Assembly (NCBI RefSeq): GCF_022605165.1
Contig: NC_063080.1
Coordinates: 310,001 to 374,000, forward strand
DNA: 64,000 bases
Reading direction: 5' to 3'
DNA from: Purpureocillium takamizusanense
Lineage: Eukaryota > Ascomycota > Sordariomycetes > Hypocreales > Ophiocordycipitaceae
Shown: positions 22,273 through 33,839 of the stretch, piece after piece
How positions within the stretch are numbered: the stretch's first letter is position 1
Layout of the letters: the number at the start of each line of letters is the position of its first letter
Program-made: the position numbers and the translations under genes
The notes under the pieces: model-generated
The model's database searches: none
What the model was told of the DNA's origin: nothing
What the model saw: only the letters and a program-made list of their open reading frames with translations

Positions 22273-22843
22273 TCAAACCGCCGCGGGCGGGTTCCCCGGC
22301 TTGCGCGTCGTGTCGGCGCGGGCCCCGCCGCCGCGCATGAAGCCCAGCCCCTCGAAGACGGTCAGGGCGGTGACGATGACCCAGATGAAGAAGCCAAAGG
22401 CGACGGCGGCCTGGGCGGTCTGGATGCCGCGGCAGGCGGAGCCGTGGTCGCAGTCGGGGACGCCGATGCGGGCGGCGAGGGCGATGCTGCCGGCGAACCA
22501 GAAGATGGTGGTGACGCCGAGCAGGACGAGGGCGGCGAGCGAGTGGTAGGCGCGCTCGGCGAAGCGCGGGACGGCGGCGAGGTAGGCGAGGACGAGGAGG
22601 GTCCAGATGGAGTTGAAGAGCATGAAGTTTACGCTCGAGGAGCCGAACCACCAGCCATACCAGTGGCCGCTGGTGATGCTGACGACTGCAAGGACGTAGA
22701 GTCAGCGTGTTGCACGGGGGGAAAGACGAGGAGGAGGAGGAGGAGAGGGGGGACGCACCGTAGGCGGTGAGGCCGAGCTCGATGATGAGAAAGACGGCGA
22801 GCACGGCGTGCAGGATGGTGACGATGCCGCCGGGGAGAGCCAT
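22273..22843 (-). CDS. MARVEL domain-containing membrane protein
   Basis: Two exons, complement(22273-22685, 22759-22843), give 165 residues. Four hydrophobic segments are visible: TM1 in VTILHAVLAVFLIIELGL, TM2 in VNFMLFNSIWTLLVLAYL, TM3 in SLAALVLLGVTTIFWFAGSI, and TM4 in AVAFGFFIWVIVTALTV. A short extracellular loop (GVPDCDHGSACRGIQTA) with two cysteines lies between TM3 and TM4. This is the usual MARVEL-domain plan in fungal proteins associated with membrane domains, such as the NCE102/eisosome type. The cytosolic tail is short and basic. The intron donor is GTGCGT and the acceptor TTGCAG. The exact role (membrane compartment organisation or vesicle traffic) is inferred from the family only. 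Confidence 0.85.
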
Positions 22844-23500
22844 GGCGACGGTCCTTTTTTCCCTTTCTTTTTCTTATTGTCTTTGTTTTGGTTCTCTTCG
22901 GCAGTCGATGGACGGAGAGCGTGTCGCGCGCGACGCTGTGCTGTGCGAGGTAGTCGCGGAAGAAGCAAGCAAGCTGTGTCGCAAGGCGGAGAAGACGCGG
23001 GGGGGATCGGCCAGGTGTGACTCTGATGGCGATGCGATGCGATGCGATGGGGGTGTGGTGTGTGGTGCGTGCCGGTGGTGGTTTGGTGAGTGGGTGGTGC
23101 GACGGCGCTGTGTGCGTGGTGGGGAGGGAGGGAGCGCCGAGCTTTTTAAACAAGCTATCTCGGGACGAGGGACAGCTCCAGCATAATAAGGCTGCTGTAG
23201 CTTCTGCGAGTGACTGACAACCAGTCGATGGGATTGACTGACGACAGCCGCCGCGTGTGCCAAGCTGCTGCCCGCCCGCTGCCCGCCGGACCTCCTCCCA
23301 CCCACTAACTACCTAGTACTACGGTACGATGCCACGCCCTTGTTGTGTTTAGCGCCGTCGCTGGCGCCAGGGCCGGATCCTGGATGGGCCACTGATGATG
23401 ATGGATCCCGGCAGCCAGGCGGCGGGCACCGCAAGCCGAGCCAGTTTTTTTCTTCTTTCTTTCTTGTCCTGCTGAAGATACGTACCTGGTGTTCCCGGGT

Positions 23501-23558
<58 letters not shown>

Positions 23559-25883
23559 TGTCTCTGCGATGGCGTGACGCCCGCCCTGGCAGCTCTTGTC
23601 TCACTACTCACTACTAAGTTACCCGTTCATTCCACGCAAAGGCGTTTTGGTCGTTCTAGGCACCCGCGATGCGATACCCGCCGTTGCGAAACGGACAGAG
23701 GGCACGTATGCACGCCGTGCGCTGCCGAGCCTCCTCCTTCTCCCCCGGCGCACGGGCAACCAGACAGACAGAGAGGCAGGCAGGGCGTAGTAGCTACGGC
23801 TGGTGTAGTACGTACCCTCTGCTGCGGCCGCCGCTGCAACGGCTTTTTCCTTTGCCGACTCGATGCGAGCTGACGGGTGGTGGGATGGTCCAGAATTGGA
23901 GGGTGACGTCGTGTCGCGACTTCGCTGGGATGAGGTCATGGGATCCATAGCCGAGGGAGTGTTGAGTGAGTGGGTGCCGCTTGGCTTTTCGCTTGGATGC
24001 GGTGCTTGGCTGAGGCTGGCTTGGCTTGGTTTGGCTTGGGTTGGGTGGTGGGTGGCTTGGAGAAAGCTCGCGACAGGGGGGCATATTGGGGATGGGATGG
24101 GATGGGATGACGGGGACCGACGATGAGGTAACGTACGTAAGTAGTAGCCGTGGATGATGTTCGTCAGCGGTGGGGGCCTGCGCTGCAGACTCGCACTGCA
24201 CTGCACGGCACCAGGCCAGGGTCGGGGGGAGGGCCAAGGATGGGGGCCGTGCTCGGACCACGTTGACGTGAGTGCGTGCATGCCATGCATGTGGGTGGCC
24301 TGCTTTGCTCGTCATGGAACATGTAGTGGCCGTGGAAGACGCATCGAAGAGTGAACACGATGGACGATGGGAAGACGTTTCCATTCCTCATCATCATGCA
24401 TGCAGGCGGGCTGATGAGTTTGCCCGCTGAGCACGGGGCCCGCTGGGCGAACCCTGCCCTGGCGGTGCTCGCTCTGGCTACCAAGGTGCCCGCTCGAACT
24501 GCCCGCCCGTTCCATCCACCCCCCACTGTCGGGTCGGGTCCAGTGCCCGCTGCTGACGCACGCCCAGTGGAGGCGAGCGGCAGCAGCCCTGGAGACGTGA
24601 CTTAGGTTGTTTGTGCCACTGCCGCCGCCGTCGGGTCCCGCCAGCCCTTCATTTCTCGAGGCCAATCCAGTCCAGTCCGGTCCAGTCCAATGCAATCCAA
24701 ACCTGCCAATGCGCGCTGGGCCAAGCACTGCTGGATTGGGGGGGGGGGCATTCGGCAGCCACTGCCCAACCCTGCGCGCGGGCGGCCAATGGAACCGACA
24801 AGCGGCACACACACACAAGACACCGCCCGTTTCGCCGTCTGCCACGATGGCCGGCCCTCGGCCAAGGCGTCGGCTGTTGCAGCGGCCCTGCTGTCCTGTG
24901 GCCGTCGCCGCCCTGTGTGTGGCTGATGACCGTCCTGTGCGTGACTGACGACTGTCCGCCCACTCCCCGCCCTGGCCTGTCGGTCCGCCCGCCGCCGCCG
25001 CCGCCCGCGTCGTCCCGCCACACCACACATCACATGTGTATGCACACAACGCAGCAGCACGTAGCGGTTCTAACATTCGGGGCTTTTTCTTCTTCTTTAG
25101 GAGTTTGCTGGTACTATACTGCTAGCTTTCCCCTGGTGCAACAAGAGGATTGAAACGCGGGGGGGGGGGGGCGCGGATGAGAGATGCCGCGGCTCGCCGA
25201 CGCCTACTAACTACCAACGTACTACTTGGGACCAACGCGCTGCACGATACCGACACGTAACACGGCACGGCACATGTCGTGGGTTTGTTGGATCGGAGGG
25301 GGGCGGGCGCTCGGCAGCTGGCCCGGCCGGCTGCCGGCTTGCTTGCAGACTTTTTTTCTCACTACTAACTCAAGCACCGACCGACCTAGCGTCCGTCCCG
25401 CTGGTACTGTACACGGACCCTGAGCTAAGCCACGGGAGATGCGTTCGGTAAAGTCGTAGAGCGAAGCATCGCGAGGTGCATGCACCATGGACGTCACACA
25501 CTGCCAATGGTCATTGGAAACGTAGACACGGCGAATAACTTTGGTGCCTGAGGAATAAATCGATTCGGTGCCTGAGACTCCCATGGAGCGAGGTCAACGC
25601 CTGAGGCCCTCCGCATGGCGCTGCCCTGCATGGCGTAGGCATTCGTTCATTGGCGGGCGTTCGCAGCAGCATCTCCGGGCAACGGCGGACCAGCACCTGC
25701 AGCGTTTGGACCCCACTGTAACCGGACACCGGGCGACGTTTGATGAACGATAGCAAGGCACTGACTGCTCTGCCCTACGCCCCACCACCACGTTTCCTCA
25801 TCAAACTTACACCACGAGCACGACCAACACCAACGCCTAACATCGCCATCACCATCAACGTCAACGTTAACACCAACATCACA
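22844..25883. other. Three-kilobase gene-poor region with simple repeats
   Basis: No open frame here on either strand has recognisable domains or plausible splice-joined coding. The many overlapping frames reflect high GC and simple repeats. The region holds a TG microsatellite (23505-23557), G runs of about 11 (24738-24748) and 13 (25159-25171), and several ACTAACTA-like motifs. The left end is the promoter of the MARVEL gene, with a T-rich tract just before its start. Confidence 0.5.
23505..23557. repeat. (TG)n microsatellite
   Basis: A perfect alternating TG tract of 53 bp, the longest dinucleotide repeat in the window. Being alternating purine-pyrimidine, it could adopt Z-DNA, and it is likely length-polymorphic. 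Confidence 0.95.
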
Positions 25884-27661
25884 TCACCCCCTCCGCCATA
25901 CCCCGCCCCGCAAGTCGCCCTCTATCGCCGCCGCGACGACGAACCCCTCCCCGCGTATCCGTCCCAGCAGCTCCACCACGCGGGCCCTCCGCCGCTTGTC
26001 CGCCGCTCGCGCACCCGCGACGCGCAGCGGGAACAGGAACAGCACCGGTGACAGCCCGCGGCCGTCTCGCCCACCTTCGCTGCTTCCCTTCAAAGCCGCG
26101 CCCGTAAGCGTCAGGATCGTCTCGACGTGTGCGTCCACCTCGTCCCGCGCCAGCATGACCGTCATCAACCCGCCGCCGCCGCCGCCATGTAGTCGCCGCG
26201 TCCACTCCGCCCGGCGGTAGTCAAAGATGCCCGACAGGTAGATGCGCGTGGCCGCGTAGAACACGCGCGCCAGGAGCGTGCTATCGTCATCACGTATCGC
26301 AGTGTCGTCGTCGGTCGAGTCCGCGGCGTAGGCCTCGCGCCAGCATCGCAGGGCTTCGCATAGCCCCTCCCCGTCGGCGCAAACGGCCCGCGCCTCGTCT
26401 GCATCGTCATCATCGTCGCCGCCACCGCCTGCGTCCCAGCCGTCCATCAGCGTCCCGGCCCTGCGTCTGTTGGTCAGCATCGCGTCATCAACACACGCAT
26501 CTGCTCCAAGCACGCGGGCACTCACCTCACGCGCAGCCGCGAGCACATGACCATGACGTCCAGCAGCGAGTCGAGCGGGTGCCACTCGTCGCCGTCGCCA
26601 TCGCCATCGTCACGGCCCGCTGTCCACATGCCCCGCGCCAGGTCGGCCCACGCCCCGTCCGTCAGGAACGTCGGCTCGTTGAAGAGAATGGTCCGGCACG
26701 CCTCGAAGACGCGCGCCTGCGCAAAAAATGCCCGGCCCGGTCCCCGCGCGCAGGCCCCGGGCCCCGCCGCCCGCAGCGCCTCGGCCGTGCCGTGCACCAT
26801 GTGCTGCCGCCAGCCGTCGCCGGACGCGTCGTTGATGAGCTGCAAAGTCAGCCATCTGCAGAGGGCACCTGGGCTGTGTCTCACGGGTAAGCCCACCTCA
26901 AAGAGGCCCAGGAAGAGCGTCGTCCAGAGGATGCTCGTCTGCTGGGCGAGCGGCGGCGCCTTGCTGCGTCTCCAGCCGTCTTGAATGGCCGTCTGTAGTC
27001 GGACTATCGCCTGCGTGTAGTGCCCCAGCGCCGTGACGGTCTGGCGCCTGCGCAGCGCGGCGTCGCGCCCGAGCCCGGCCTCGTAGACGGCCCCCAAGGC
27101 CATGATGGCGTGCCATAGGTGACCGCTGCCGGCCGAGTGCAGACCCGGCAACACGCGCACCTCATCGCCACACGTAGCCCTCTTGCCGGTGAAGCTGTTG
27201 CGCCGCGCAAACACGTCGAACGCGGCGACTAACCGGACACGTTCGTCGGCGAGAGGCGCTGGCGGTGACGCGGCCGGCGAAGTTATCGGTCTCGGCCCGG
27301 AGGCGTTGACAAGGACAAAGTGCGTCGGGCCGGCAGCGTCCTGCGCCTCGGGGTACGAGCAGCGCGTGCGCCGCCTCGCGCATCGGACGCAGGGACGTCC
27401 GCCGGAGCACTAACACCATGTCAGCTGCATCTCCAAGGGCGTTGGCTCGACGCTGCCGGAGAGCACTACAGGGCCCAATGCCCGTCCGCCTGTCCGTCCC
27501 TCCATCCATCCGTCTGTGCCGAATGTAGAAAGGACGGCGCGAGAGACAAGGACACGCACCTTGACATGGCTTGTCGCGCAGCCCTGGCAGCGGGACCTCC
27601 GCCGCCGCGCGTCCAGCGGGCTGAGCTGCTGTGACCTGTTACTTGGTGCAGGCTCCGCCAT
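25884..27661 (-). CDS. Zn2Cys6 transcription factor
   Basis: Four exons, complement(25884-26460, 26526-26839, 26897-27409, 27560-27661), give 501 residues. The zinc cluster is split by the first intron. CQGCATSHVK ends exon 1 and CSGGRPCVRCARRRTRC opens exon 2, giving C25, C28, C35, C41, C44 and C51 with spacing C-X2-C-X6-C-X5-C-X2-C-X6-C. The remainder resembles the fungal-specific regulatory domain (HLWHAIMALGAVYEAGL, TSILWTTLFLGLFE, INDASGDGWRQHMVHG, FFAQARVFEACRTILF), with an acidic Gly/Asp run near residue 325 and a C-terminal FDYRRAEW segment. It should bind DNA in the nucleus as a Gal4-type regulator. The start at 27661 is 777 bp from the divergent PAF-acetylhydrolase-like gene, a plausible regulatory target. 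Its pathway is unknown. Confidence 0.83.
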
Positions 27662-28438
27662 TGCTTGGCCGCTGCGTTGTCTGTCCGTCTCGCGGCACGT
27701 GAACTGTGCCGGTTGGCCGCCGAGTGCAGCGGCAGAAGCGGCCGAGACGGCGAGGGGAGAGGCGAGATGGCAAGTGAAGAGAAGTAAGTCGGGTGGCTTG
27801 TGGTTGAAGCTGAAGCTGCGCCATCAAGGACGGTGGTGGTTGTGTGGGTCGCTGGTCGCCGGCCGGCACATGTCCTTGGGTAGGTATCCAGTCCGCGGGC
27901 GGACAGGTATCCCGGCGCTTGCCCGAATAGGAAACCATCGGGCGACGGACGACTTACACGCGGCCTGATGATGATGATGGATCCCGGCCGGGGCGAGCCG
28001 GTCACTGCTTCAGCTGCGAATGCGATGCTTGACGGACAAAGACTGACTATTACCTCTTGCATGGTGAATCCGAGTCCATGCAATGTTCTGTCTTGGTTCG
28101 CACCTTGCTACTGGTGAGGTGGTTCGCCAGGTTGTGACCCAATCTGGCAGCGTCATCATCCTCTGCACGTCGTATGCGTCTCGTCACCTCATGGCCTGGT
28201 GGATACGATGGTGCACAAGTACGTCAAGGCAGTTGAACGTATACAGCGCGTGCCGCATATAATAATGGAATGTATGCCTCTCCGGCGCGATCTTGATATT
28301 ATACTCCTAATTCTATTCTCCGGTTGGCGTCTATATACTCACTTACATCGCGCGCCACTCACCCACCCACTCACTTACACAACACCACAGCACTCCCGCT
28401 CAACCTCTCCCACCGCCACCACCAACACCACCACCGCC
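27662..28438. promoter_or_regulatory. Divergent promoter of regulator and PAF-AH-like gene
   Basis: About 777 bp between two outward-facing start codons. ctatatactc (28331-28340) lies about 100 bp before the hydrolase start and is its likely TATA box. A CA/CCA-rich leader follows. No gene is supported inside. Confidence 0.5.
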
Positions 28439-30402
28439 ATGCTTCTCCCTTTTCTCATCCCCCTCCTCGGCATCTCCTCCGCCGTCCTCCTCCCCCCTCC
28501 CCCCGGCCCCTATCCCGTCGCCCTCGCCATCGCGCCCCTCACCGACCCCTCCCGCCGCGACGACGGCAGCGCCCTTCCCCCGTCCTCATCCTCATCCTCA
28601 TCCTCCTCGTCTTCAGGCTCTCCGGGGCATGACGTCCCCCGCCGTCGGATCCTCGCCTCCGTCTTCGTCCCGCTGCGTGCTCCCCCCACCTCCTCCTCCT
28701 CCTCCTCCTCCGCCGACGATGACAAAGGCAGCAACAAGGTACCCCCTATTCGTTGCCCCTGCCGCCTGCAGACCCTGCCGTACATGACCCCCGCCGTGGC
28801 GGCCTCGTACGGCGCCCAGGCGGTGCAGTATGGCCTTCCTGAGGATCTGTATGCGCGGTTTGAGATGCAGACGTGCGATCCTGGGTTCATTCCGGCGCCG
28901 CAGCGCTGTCATTTGCGTCATAGTCGTCGTCATGGTCGACGCAGCGGCAAGGATGACACCCCGGTGAGGCGTGATACGAGCAACGGCAACGACACTGCCA
29001 TCAACGGCGACCGGGACGGCGACGATTGCAAAACTCCCCCCGTCGACAGCAACACCACCAGCAGCAGTAACAACAATAACAGCGATGCAAGCGGCAGAGG
29101 CGGCGGCGGCAGACAAGCGCAGCTCATCGTCCTCACCCCCGGCCTCGGCGAGTCCCGCCTCCTCTACTCGGCCCTCGCGCGCGCCCTCGCCAGCACAGCA
29201 GGCCTGCCCGTCGTGCTGCTCGACCACCCGTTCGAGGCGCTCCCGGGCGTCGAGTTCCCCGACGGGAGCGTCGTGCCGGGGGTGGACGTCTCGGCGGACG
29301 ATGAGCCGGCGCTGGGGAGGCTCGTTAGGGTGCGTATACGTGTGCTTTATGGTTGTTTCTTAGTATTATATCTTATAGCGCAGTCTCTTACCGAATGCTC
29401 TCCTTATGTCCCCATCCTATATCCGCCCCCCTGGTCTTGATCCCAGCACTCACGTATATATAGGTCCGCGTCGACGATATATCCTTCCTCCTGAAGAACA
29501 TCCCCATGCTCCTCGCCGCTCTCCCCCCTCCGCTGCGGCAGCACCTCGAGCATCACCACCACGACCTCCTTTCCCGACCCCAATCCCAGTCCCACGCGCG
29601 CGCCATCGTCATCGGACACTCCCTCGGTGGCTCCGCCGCCATTGCCGCCCTCGCACACGACCCCGCGGCCGTCCTCGCCGCCATCAACCTCGACGGGCGG
29701 GTCGTGGAGCCTGCGCGGGAGGTGGCGCCGCTTGGGGAGCGGCAGCAGCACGACGCGCGCGCGGAGAGGAGCACGGAGGTGAAGAAGACGAAAATGAAGA
29801 AGACGGAAATAAAGAAGACGGAGAGGACGGAACAGGAGAGGAAGAAGATGAAGAAGCAGTGCGATGGGTATCGCCCCCTCGTGCAGCTCGGTCGCCCGTC
29901 GCACCGCGTCGAGGACCCGACCTGGGACGCATCCTGGCCGTACCTTAACTGCAATTACAACTCTAGCTCCTCCAAGTCCACCTCCAAGTCCACCTCCAAC
30001 AGCAGCAGCGTTCAAAGCTCCCACAACTCCAGCATCACGAGGAACAACACCAGCTGCGGCCCCGTCGTAGAGTACTCCCTCGCCAACACCACGCACGCCG
30101 CCTTCACCGACCGCCCGCTCCTGCTGCGCGGCGCGTGGGCCTCGCTGACGGACGCGCAGAGGGGGATGGCGGCCGGGCTGGTGGGCGGGATGGCGGCGCG
30201 GAGGCTGGAGGAGGTGCTGCTGCGGGGGGTGGTGGGGAGGGTGCTGGAGGTGGCGAGGGGGGATGATTATCGCCGCGAGGGGGGGGATGATCGTGGTCGC
30301 TGTGGTGGTGGTGGTGGTGGTGGTGGTGATGGTGAGGTGTTGCTGGGGGAGATAGGGAGGGCGTATCACGAAGTAGAGGTCGTGCGAAGCAGGGCGCTAT
30401 GA
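28439..30402 (+). CDS. Secreted PAF-acetylhydrolase-like alpha/beta hydrolase
   Basis: Two exons, 28439-29329 and 29464-30402, give 609 residues. The first exon starts with a signal peptide (MLLPFLIPLLGISSAVLL). The core has the family order of plasma-type PAF-acetylhydrolases: a PYPVALAI strand near the N-terminus, LIVLTPGLGESRLLYSALA forming the oxyanion region, VLLDHPFE, GHSLGG with nucleophile Ser350, INLDGR with Asp374, and TTHAAFTD with His508. These enzymes hydrolyse short acyl chains from phospholipids. At about 630 residues before processing it is longer than usual because of low-complexity insertions: Ser runs, a polar stretch at about 155-220, and a Lys/Thr/Glu block (about residues 400-425) just after the Asp. 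Gly and acidic residues fill the tail. It shares a promoter region with a Zn2Cys6 regulator. Confidence 0.82.
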
Positions 30403-31259
30403 GAGAGATTGGGTTACCTATATGTTCATATATATATATACGTACATAACATTCATTCATTCATTCATTCATTCATTCGGTCGGTGCTTAGTTTCTTAGT
30501 GTTGCATAGGATATAACAAAGTATGTTATTATATCCATGAGGTCACTATGGGCGTTTGGATAGGTGCACTCGGATATATGTGAATGGGTTATATAAGTCC
30601 GGAAGAGAGGGAGAGGAGAGGAAAGTGGTAGAGAAACAAAGAAAGAACGCGTAAGGCTGAGCTAAGGACAGGGGTGTAATAAGGTCACAAGGGGGCAAGG
30701 CAATTTATCTAGAAACCGAGGGGCAAGTCAACTCGTAGGGGGGGCCCGCCTAGGACCGGGGGGGGGGGGGACTTAGACGTAGTATTGAAGTTACTTACTA
30801 CTACCTACGTCGTGGGAGACGGGGGGTCGTAGGGACCGGACCCAAGGTGGGAAAGTCAGAAAGTAGCTACTCATTAAAGGCGAGTAGAAGTAGCATGATA
30901 TAAGCTAAGAGAACTTGGAGGTAATGGAAGATATAGTCGTCGCCGTCGTCGTAGGGCTCACATAGACGGGGGAGTCATAATGAGAAGGAGGGGTCTGGAC
31001 ATGGCTCTGGAGAGACTGCGCTTCGTCAGAGAAAGGCGAGAATCGGCCATGGCCTCTTGCGATTCAATCATCCATGTACAGAGAAACATATACATCATCC
31101 GGGCGTGGAGCCGCTGCCGCAACGGTCAGTCAGTCCGCTCGCTCGCTATCTCTTTTTCCCTTCGCGCCTCTGCATCCACCACGCTCGACGGCGTACGGGC
31201 GGCGTTTCTCACCCCCCTGCACATATACATAGTACGTCGTCCGCTAACCACCTTCAACC
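30403..31259. other. Intergenic region with ATTC repeats and G-tract
   Basis: About 860 bp between convergent genes. It holds an atatatat patch (30430-30440), (ATTC)7 at 30451-30478 and a 13-bp G run at 30758-30770. A TTACTTACTACTACCTACG motif follows at about 30791. No coding sequence is supported. Confidence 0.5.
30451..30478. repeat. (ATTC)7 tetranucleotide repeat
   Basis: Seven tandem ATTC units in the 3' flank of the hydrolase gene. Confidence 0.9.
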
Positions 31260-32516
31260 TCACTTGCTGCCCAACCCCACGCCCACGCAGTTGGCGTAAA
31301 ACGTCACCGTGGCGCTCCAGTCGGAAAACAGGCCTGCCACCTTGACCTTGCGGTACAACACGTCGAGCAGCTCGTACATGTCGCCGTCCTTGTGGATCAC
31401 GTCGCGGATCGACGAGTAGTACGAGTCGCCGTTGCGGTGCACGGCGGCCAGCGGGCCGGAGCGCTCGAGGCTCCAGGTGATGATGGCGAGGCCCAGCTCG
31501 TTGGCGCGGCGGGCGTACGCGCTCGGCGCAATCTTGCCGTCCTTGGTGGCCTCGACCAGGTAGGCCAGGGGCGGCGCGACGGTGCGCACGCCGGCCGCGT
31601 GGTACGTCGTCAGGTTCTGGACGGCCTGCGGGTACGTCTCGGGGGTGCCGCCCGACTCGTCGAGCAGGATGGCCGTCTTGCCAAAGGCGGGCTCGGCCTT
31701 CAGCCAGTACAGCACGTCGCGGTACTGGAAGCTCTGGGCCAGGACGCGCTCGGCGGGGACCCGCGCGCGCTTGTAGTTGTCGATGAGCTGCTGCGCGTAC
31801 ATGTCCTGCGTGTAGTTGCCCTGGAAGGGCATCTTGACCTCGGGCGCCTTGAGCTCGGGTGTGTGGCGCAGGCCCAGCCCCTCGACCAGGGCGATGTGCT
31901 CCTTGTGCTCCAGGACGGTGCCGCACGTCGCGTACAGGTCGGTCCGCCAGCTAGGCGTGCCGGCGAGGTAGGCCTGCGGGTTCGTGGCCGACGTGTTGGC
32001 GCCGTCCATCTTGGCGCACAGCGACTTGAACTCGGCCAGCGTGATGTCGCTGGTGCAGCACTTGGCCGACGCGGGCTTGCCGTCGGCCGCAGGGCGGAAC
32101 GGCTGTGTGCACTTGGCGTTGAGCTCGGGCACAGCCACGATGTTGGTCGTCGTGTGCAGGTCGCACTGGCTGTGGCGGCACACAAGCTCGCGGTCCTTGG
32201 TGAAGGCCACGTCGCACTCGAGCACGCCGGCACCCATGCGCGCGCCCGCCAGCGCCGACTCGCGCGAGTGCTCGGGGAACTGCAGCGGCGCGCCGCCGCG
32301 GTGGCCGATGGACCACGTTGACGGCTTCATCGGCTTGTCGGTGCACGCCTGCAGCTCGTCCTTGAGCGGGCCGTCGGTCATATTGTTGACGAGATAGTAC
32401 GGCCGCGGGCCGAGCTCGATCTGCTTGATGGGCTTGACGCCGCCGCGCGGTGGGCACGGCGAGGCGTTGCCGACAGCCGCGAGGGCCAGCCCGGCCACGA
32501 CGGGTGTCAGATGCAT
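31260..32516 (-). CDS. Secreted glycerophosphodiester phosphodiesterase family protein
   Basis: A single exon of 418 residues. The ATG at 32516 was chosen because it opens a signal peptide ([18 protein letters not shown]); upstream in-frame codons look like leader sequence. The GDPD TIM-barrel signature is intact: [18 protein letters not shown] (His72, Arg73), [17 protein letters not shown] (Glu100, Asp102, His115) and a following CDLHTTTN. Later blocks include [28 protein letters not shown] and [13 protein letters not shown]. GDPDs cleave glycerophosphodiesters to glycerol-3-phosphate and an alcohol using a divalent metal held by the Glu/Asp pair. The secreted form would scavenge phosphate, glycerol or choline outside the cell. 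Two cysteine pairs (CC near residue 150, CGT near 210) are consistent with secretion. The C-terminus (VGVGLGSK) is soluble. Confidence 0.9.
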   Translation of the reverse strand: MHLTPVVAGLALAAVGNASPCPPRGGVKPIKQIELGPRPYYLVNNMTDGPLKDELQACTDKPMKPSTWSIGHRGGAPLQFPEHSRESALAGARMGAGVLECDVAFTKDRELVCRHSQCDLHTTTNIVAVPELNAKCTQPFRPAADGKPASAKCCTSDITLAEFKSLCAKMDGANTSATNPQAYLAGTPSWRTDLYATCGTVLEHKEHIALVEGLGLRHTPELKAPEVKMPFQGNYTQDMYAQQLIDNYKRARVPAERVLAQSFQYRDVLYWLKAEPAFGKTAILLDESGGTPETYPQAVQNLTTYHAAGVRTVAPPLAYLVEATKDGKIAPSAYARRANELGLAIITWSLERSGPLAAVHRNGDSYYSSIRDVIHKDGDMYELLDVLYRKVKVAGLFSDWSATVTFYANCVGVGLGSK

Positions 32517-33839
32517 GTCGCTTGTTTGCGAAGGGGGGGAGGAGGGTGGCGGGATGCGACGACGGGATGCGACGATCGGTAACAGCAGTTCCGGTTCTCT
32601 CTTCAGTTCGCAGCAACAGCACCGTGAGCCGCGAGCACGGACGCCCACGCCATCTTATACGCGTCCCTCCCCGGGGTCGACTGGCGCGTGCCTTTCTGCT
32701 CCCAGACCCCTCATGTGCCAGGACAGGCAGGTCGACAGAACATCACTCAACGACAGTGAGAAATCACCTCGCCTTGGCTGCGTGCGCAGGCTGCTGGGCG
32801 TTGCCTGGGTTCGGGGCCCTCGGTAGTCTCTAGCGCGGCGAGTTGAGCATCGCGGCGCCGATGTGACACTGTGTGTGGGGCCGCAGTTGGTGCCTCGCAT
32901 GCAGCTCGGTATCTGACAACGTTAGTCCGAATGTCCGTGCTCATGGCGGCGCAAAGCGAGCGGGTCAGGCCTCGCGGACGGGGGCCTAACAAGTGTAAGT
33001 GTGCGTGCGGCGGCGCGGTACACGCACATACTGTACATGGCCATGCCATGGTCAGGGCCAGGGCCAAGGCCAGACCCTTCATGCATGTTCGCGCAAGCCC
33101 CCGGCCGGTGACGAACAAGCTTCAAGCGCAACCTTGATGCTTAATTTGCCGGCCGTCAACCGTATGCGAGCAACCACGCACGTGTGTAGAACTGAAATGC
33201 TGGATCCGGTGCCATCCGCAGGCGCCGGTTGGGAGGCGTGCCGCGGCTGTATCGTGTGATTCGCCGCTTCCCCGCCGTCCTCGCCGTCCCACCCCGGCGC
33301 ATCATCCGCCCCGGACTGCCCGACCAAGCTGTGGGCCGAACCGTGGAGCCCGTCGACGCCATCAAGCAACTCCCAACCCGGTGGCATCGCGGTCGACAGT
33401 CGGGGAACCTTTGGAGACTGCGCCGGAATCAACGGGTCAGCAAAAAGTCAGGCCCAATGGGGTGAGGCGCGTCCTTGCAGAAAAGGCCGGTGTCAAGAGG
33501 AAATCAGGTCCACAAACTTACTCTTCGTACCAAGTAACTCTGTACCTTGCTTGCAATGCGCCCATCTTCGTCAGACGCGCGTGCCTGATCGTCGTGGCGC
33601 CGGCGCGATTCAGCATGCCTGCTGGCCATGGCCCGCCACGTGGGATGCGACGCTGTCGCGGTGCGGGATGCCGCTTGGAAGCTCGCCATGCCATGTGCAT
33701 CTCCATCGGGCCGGACCAAGCAGAGGTTGGCCGAAGCCTGGTTTGCTGGCAGGATGAAACGGCGACTTGATGCATTCATCTCTGTGAGACTGCATATATT
33801 CGCAAGTCATCCTGATATCCCATCCCGAGCCGCGCATCT
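32517..33839. other. Intergenic region, no gene seen
   Basis: About 1.3 kb between two minus-strand genes, containing the GDPD promoter and the 3' end of the GH18 gene. Overlapping frames on both strands show no family resemblance. Confidence 0.5.

Noticed and set aside
24312..25076. 254-codon frame and overlapping frames on both strands
   Set aside because: GC-rich, repeat-laden DNA gives long frames in several phases at once, and none has protein-like features.
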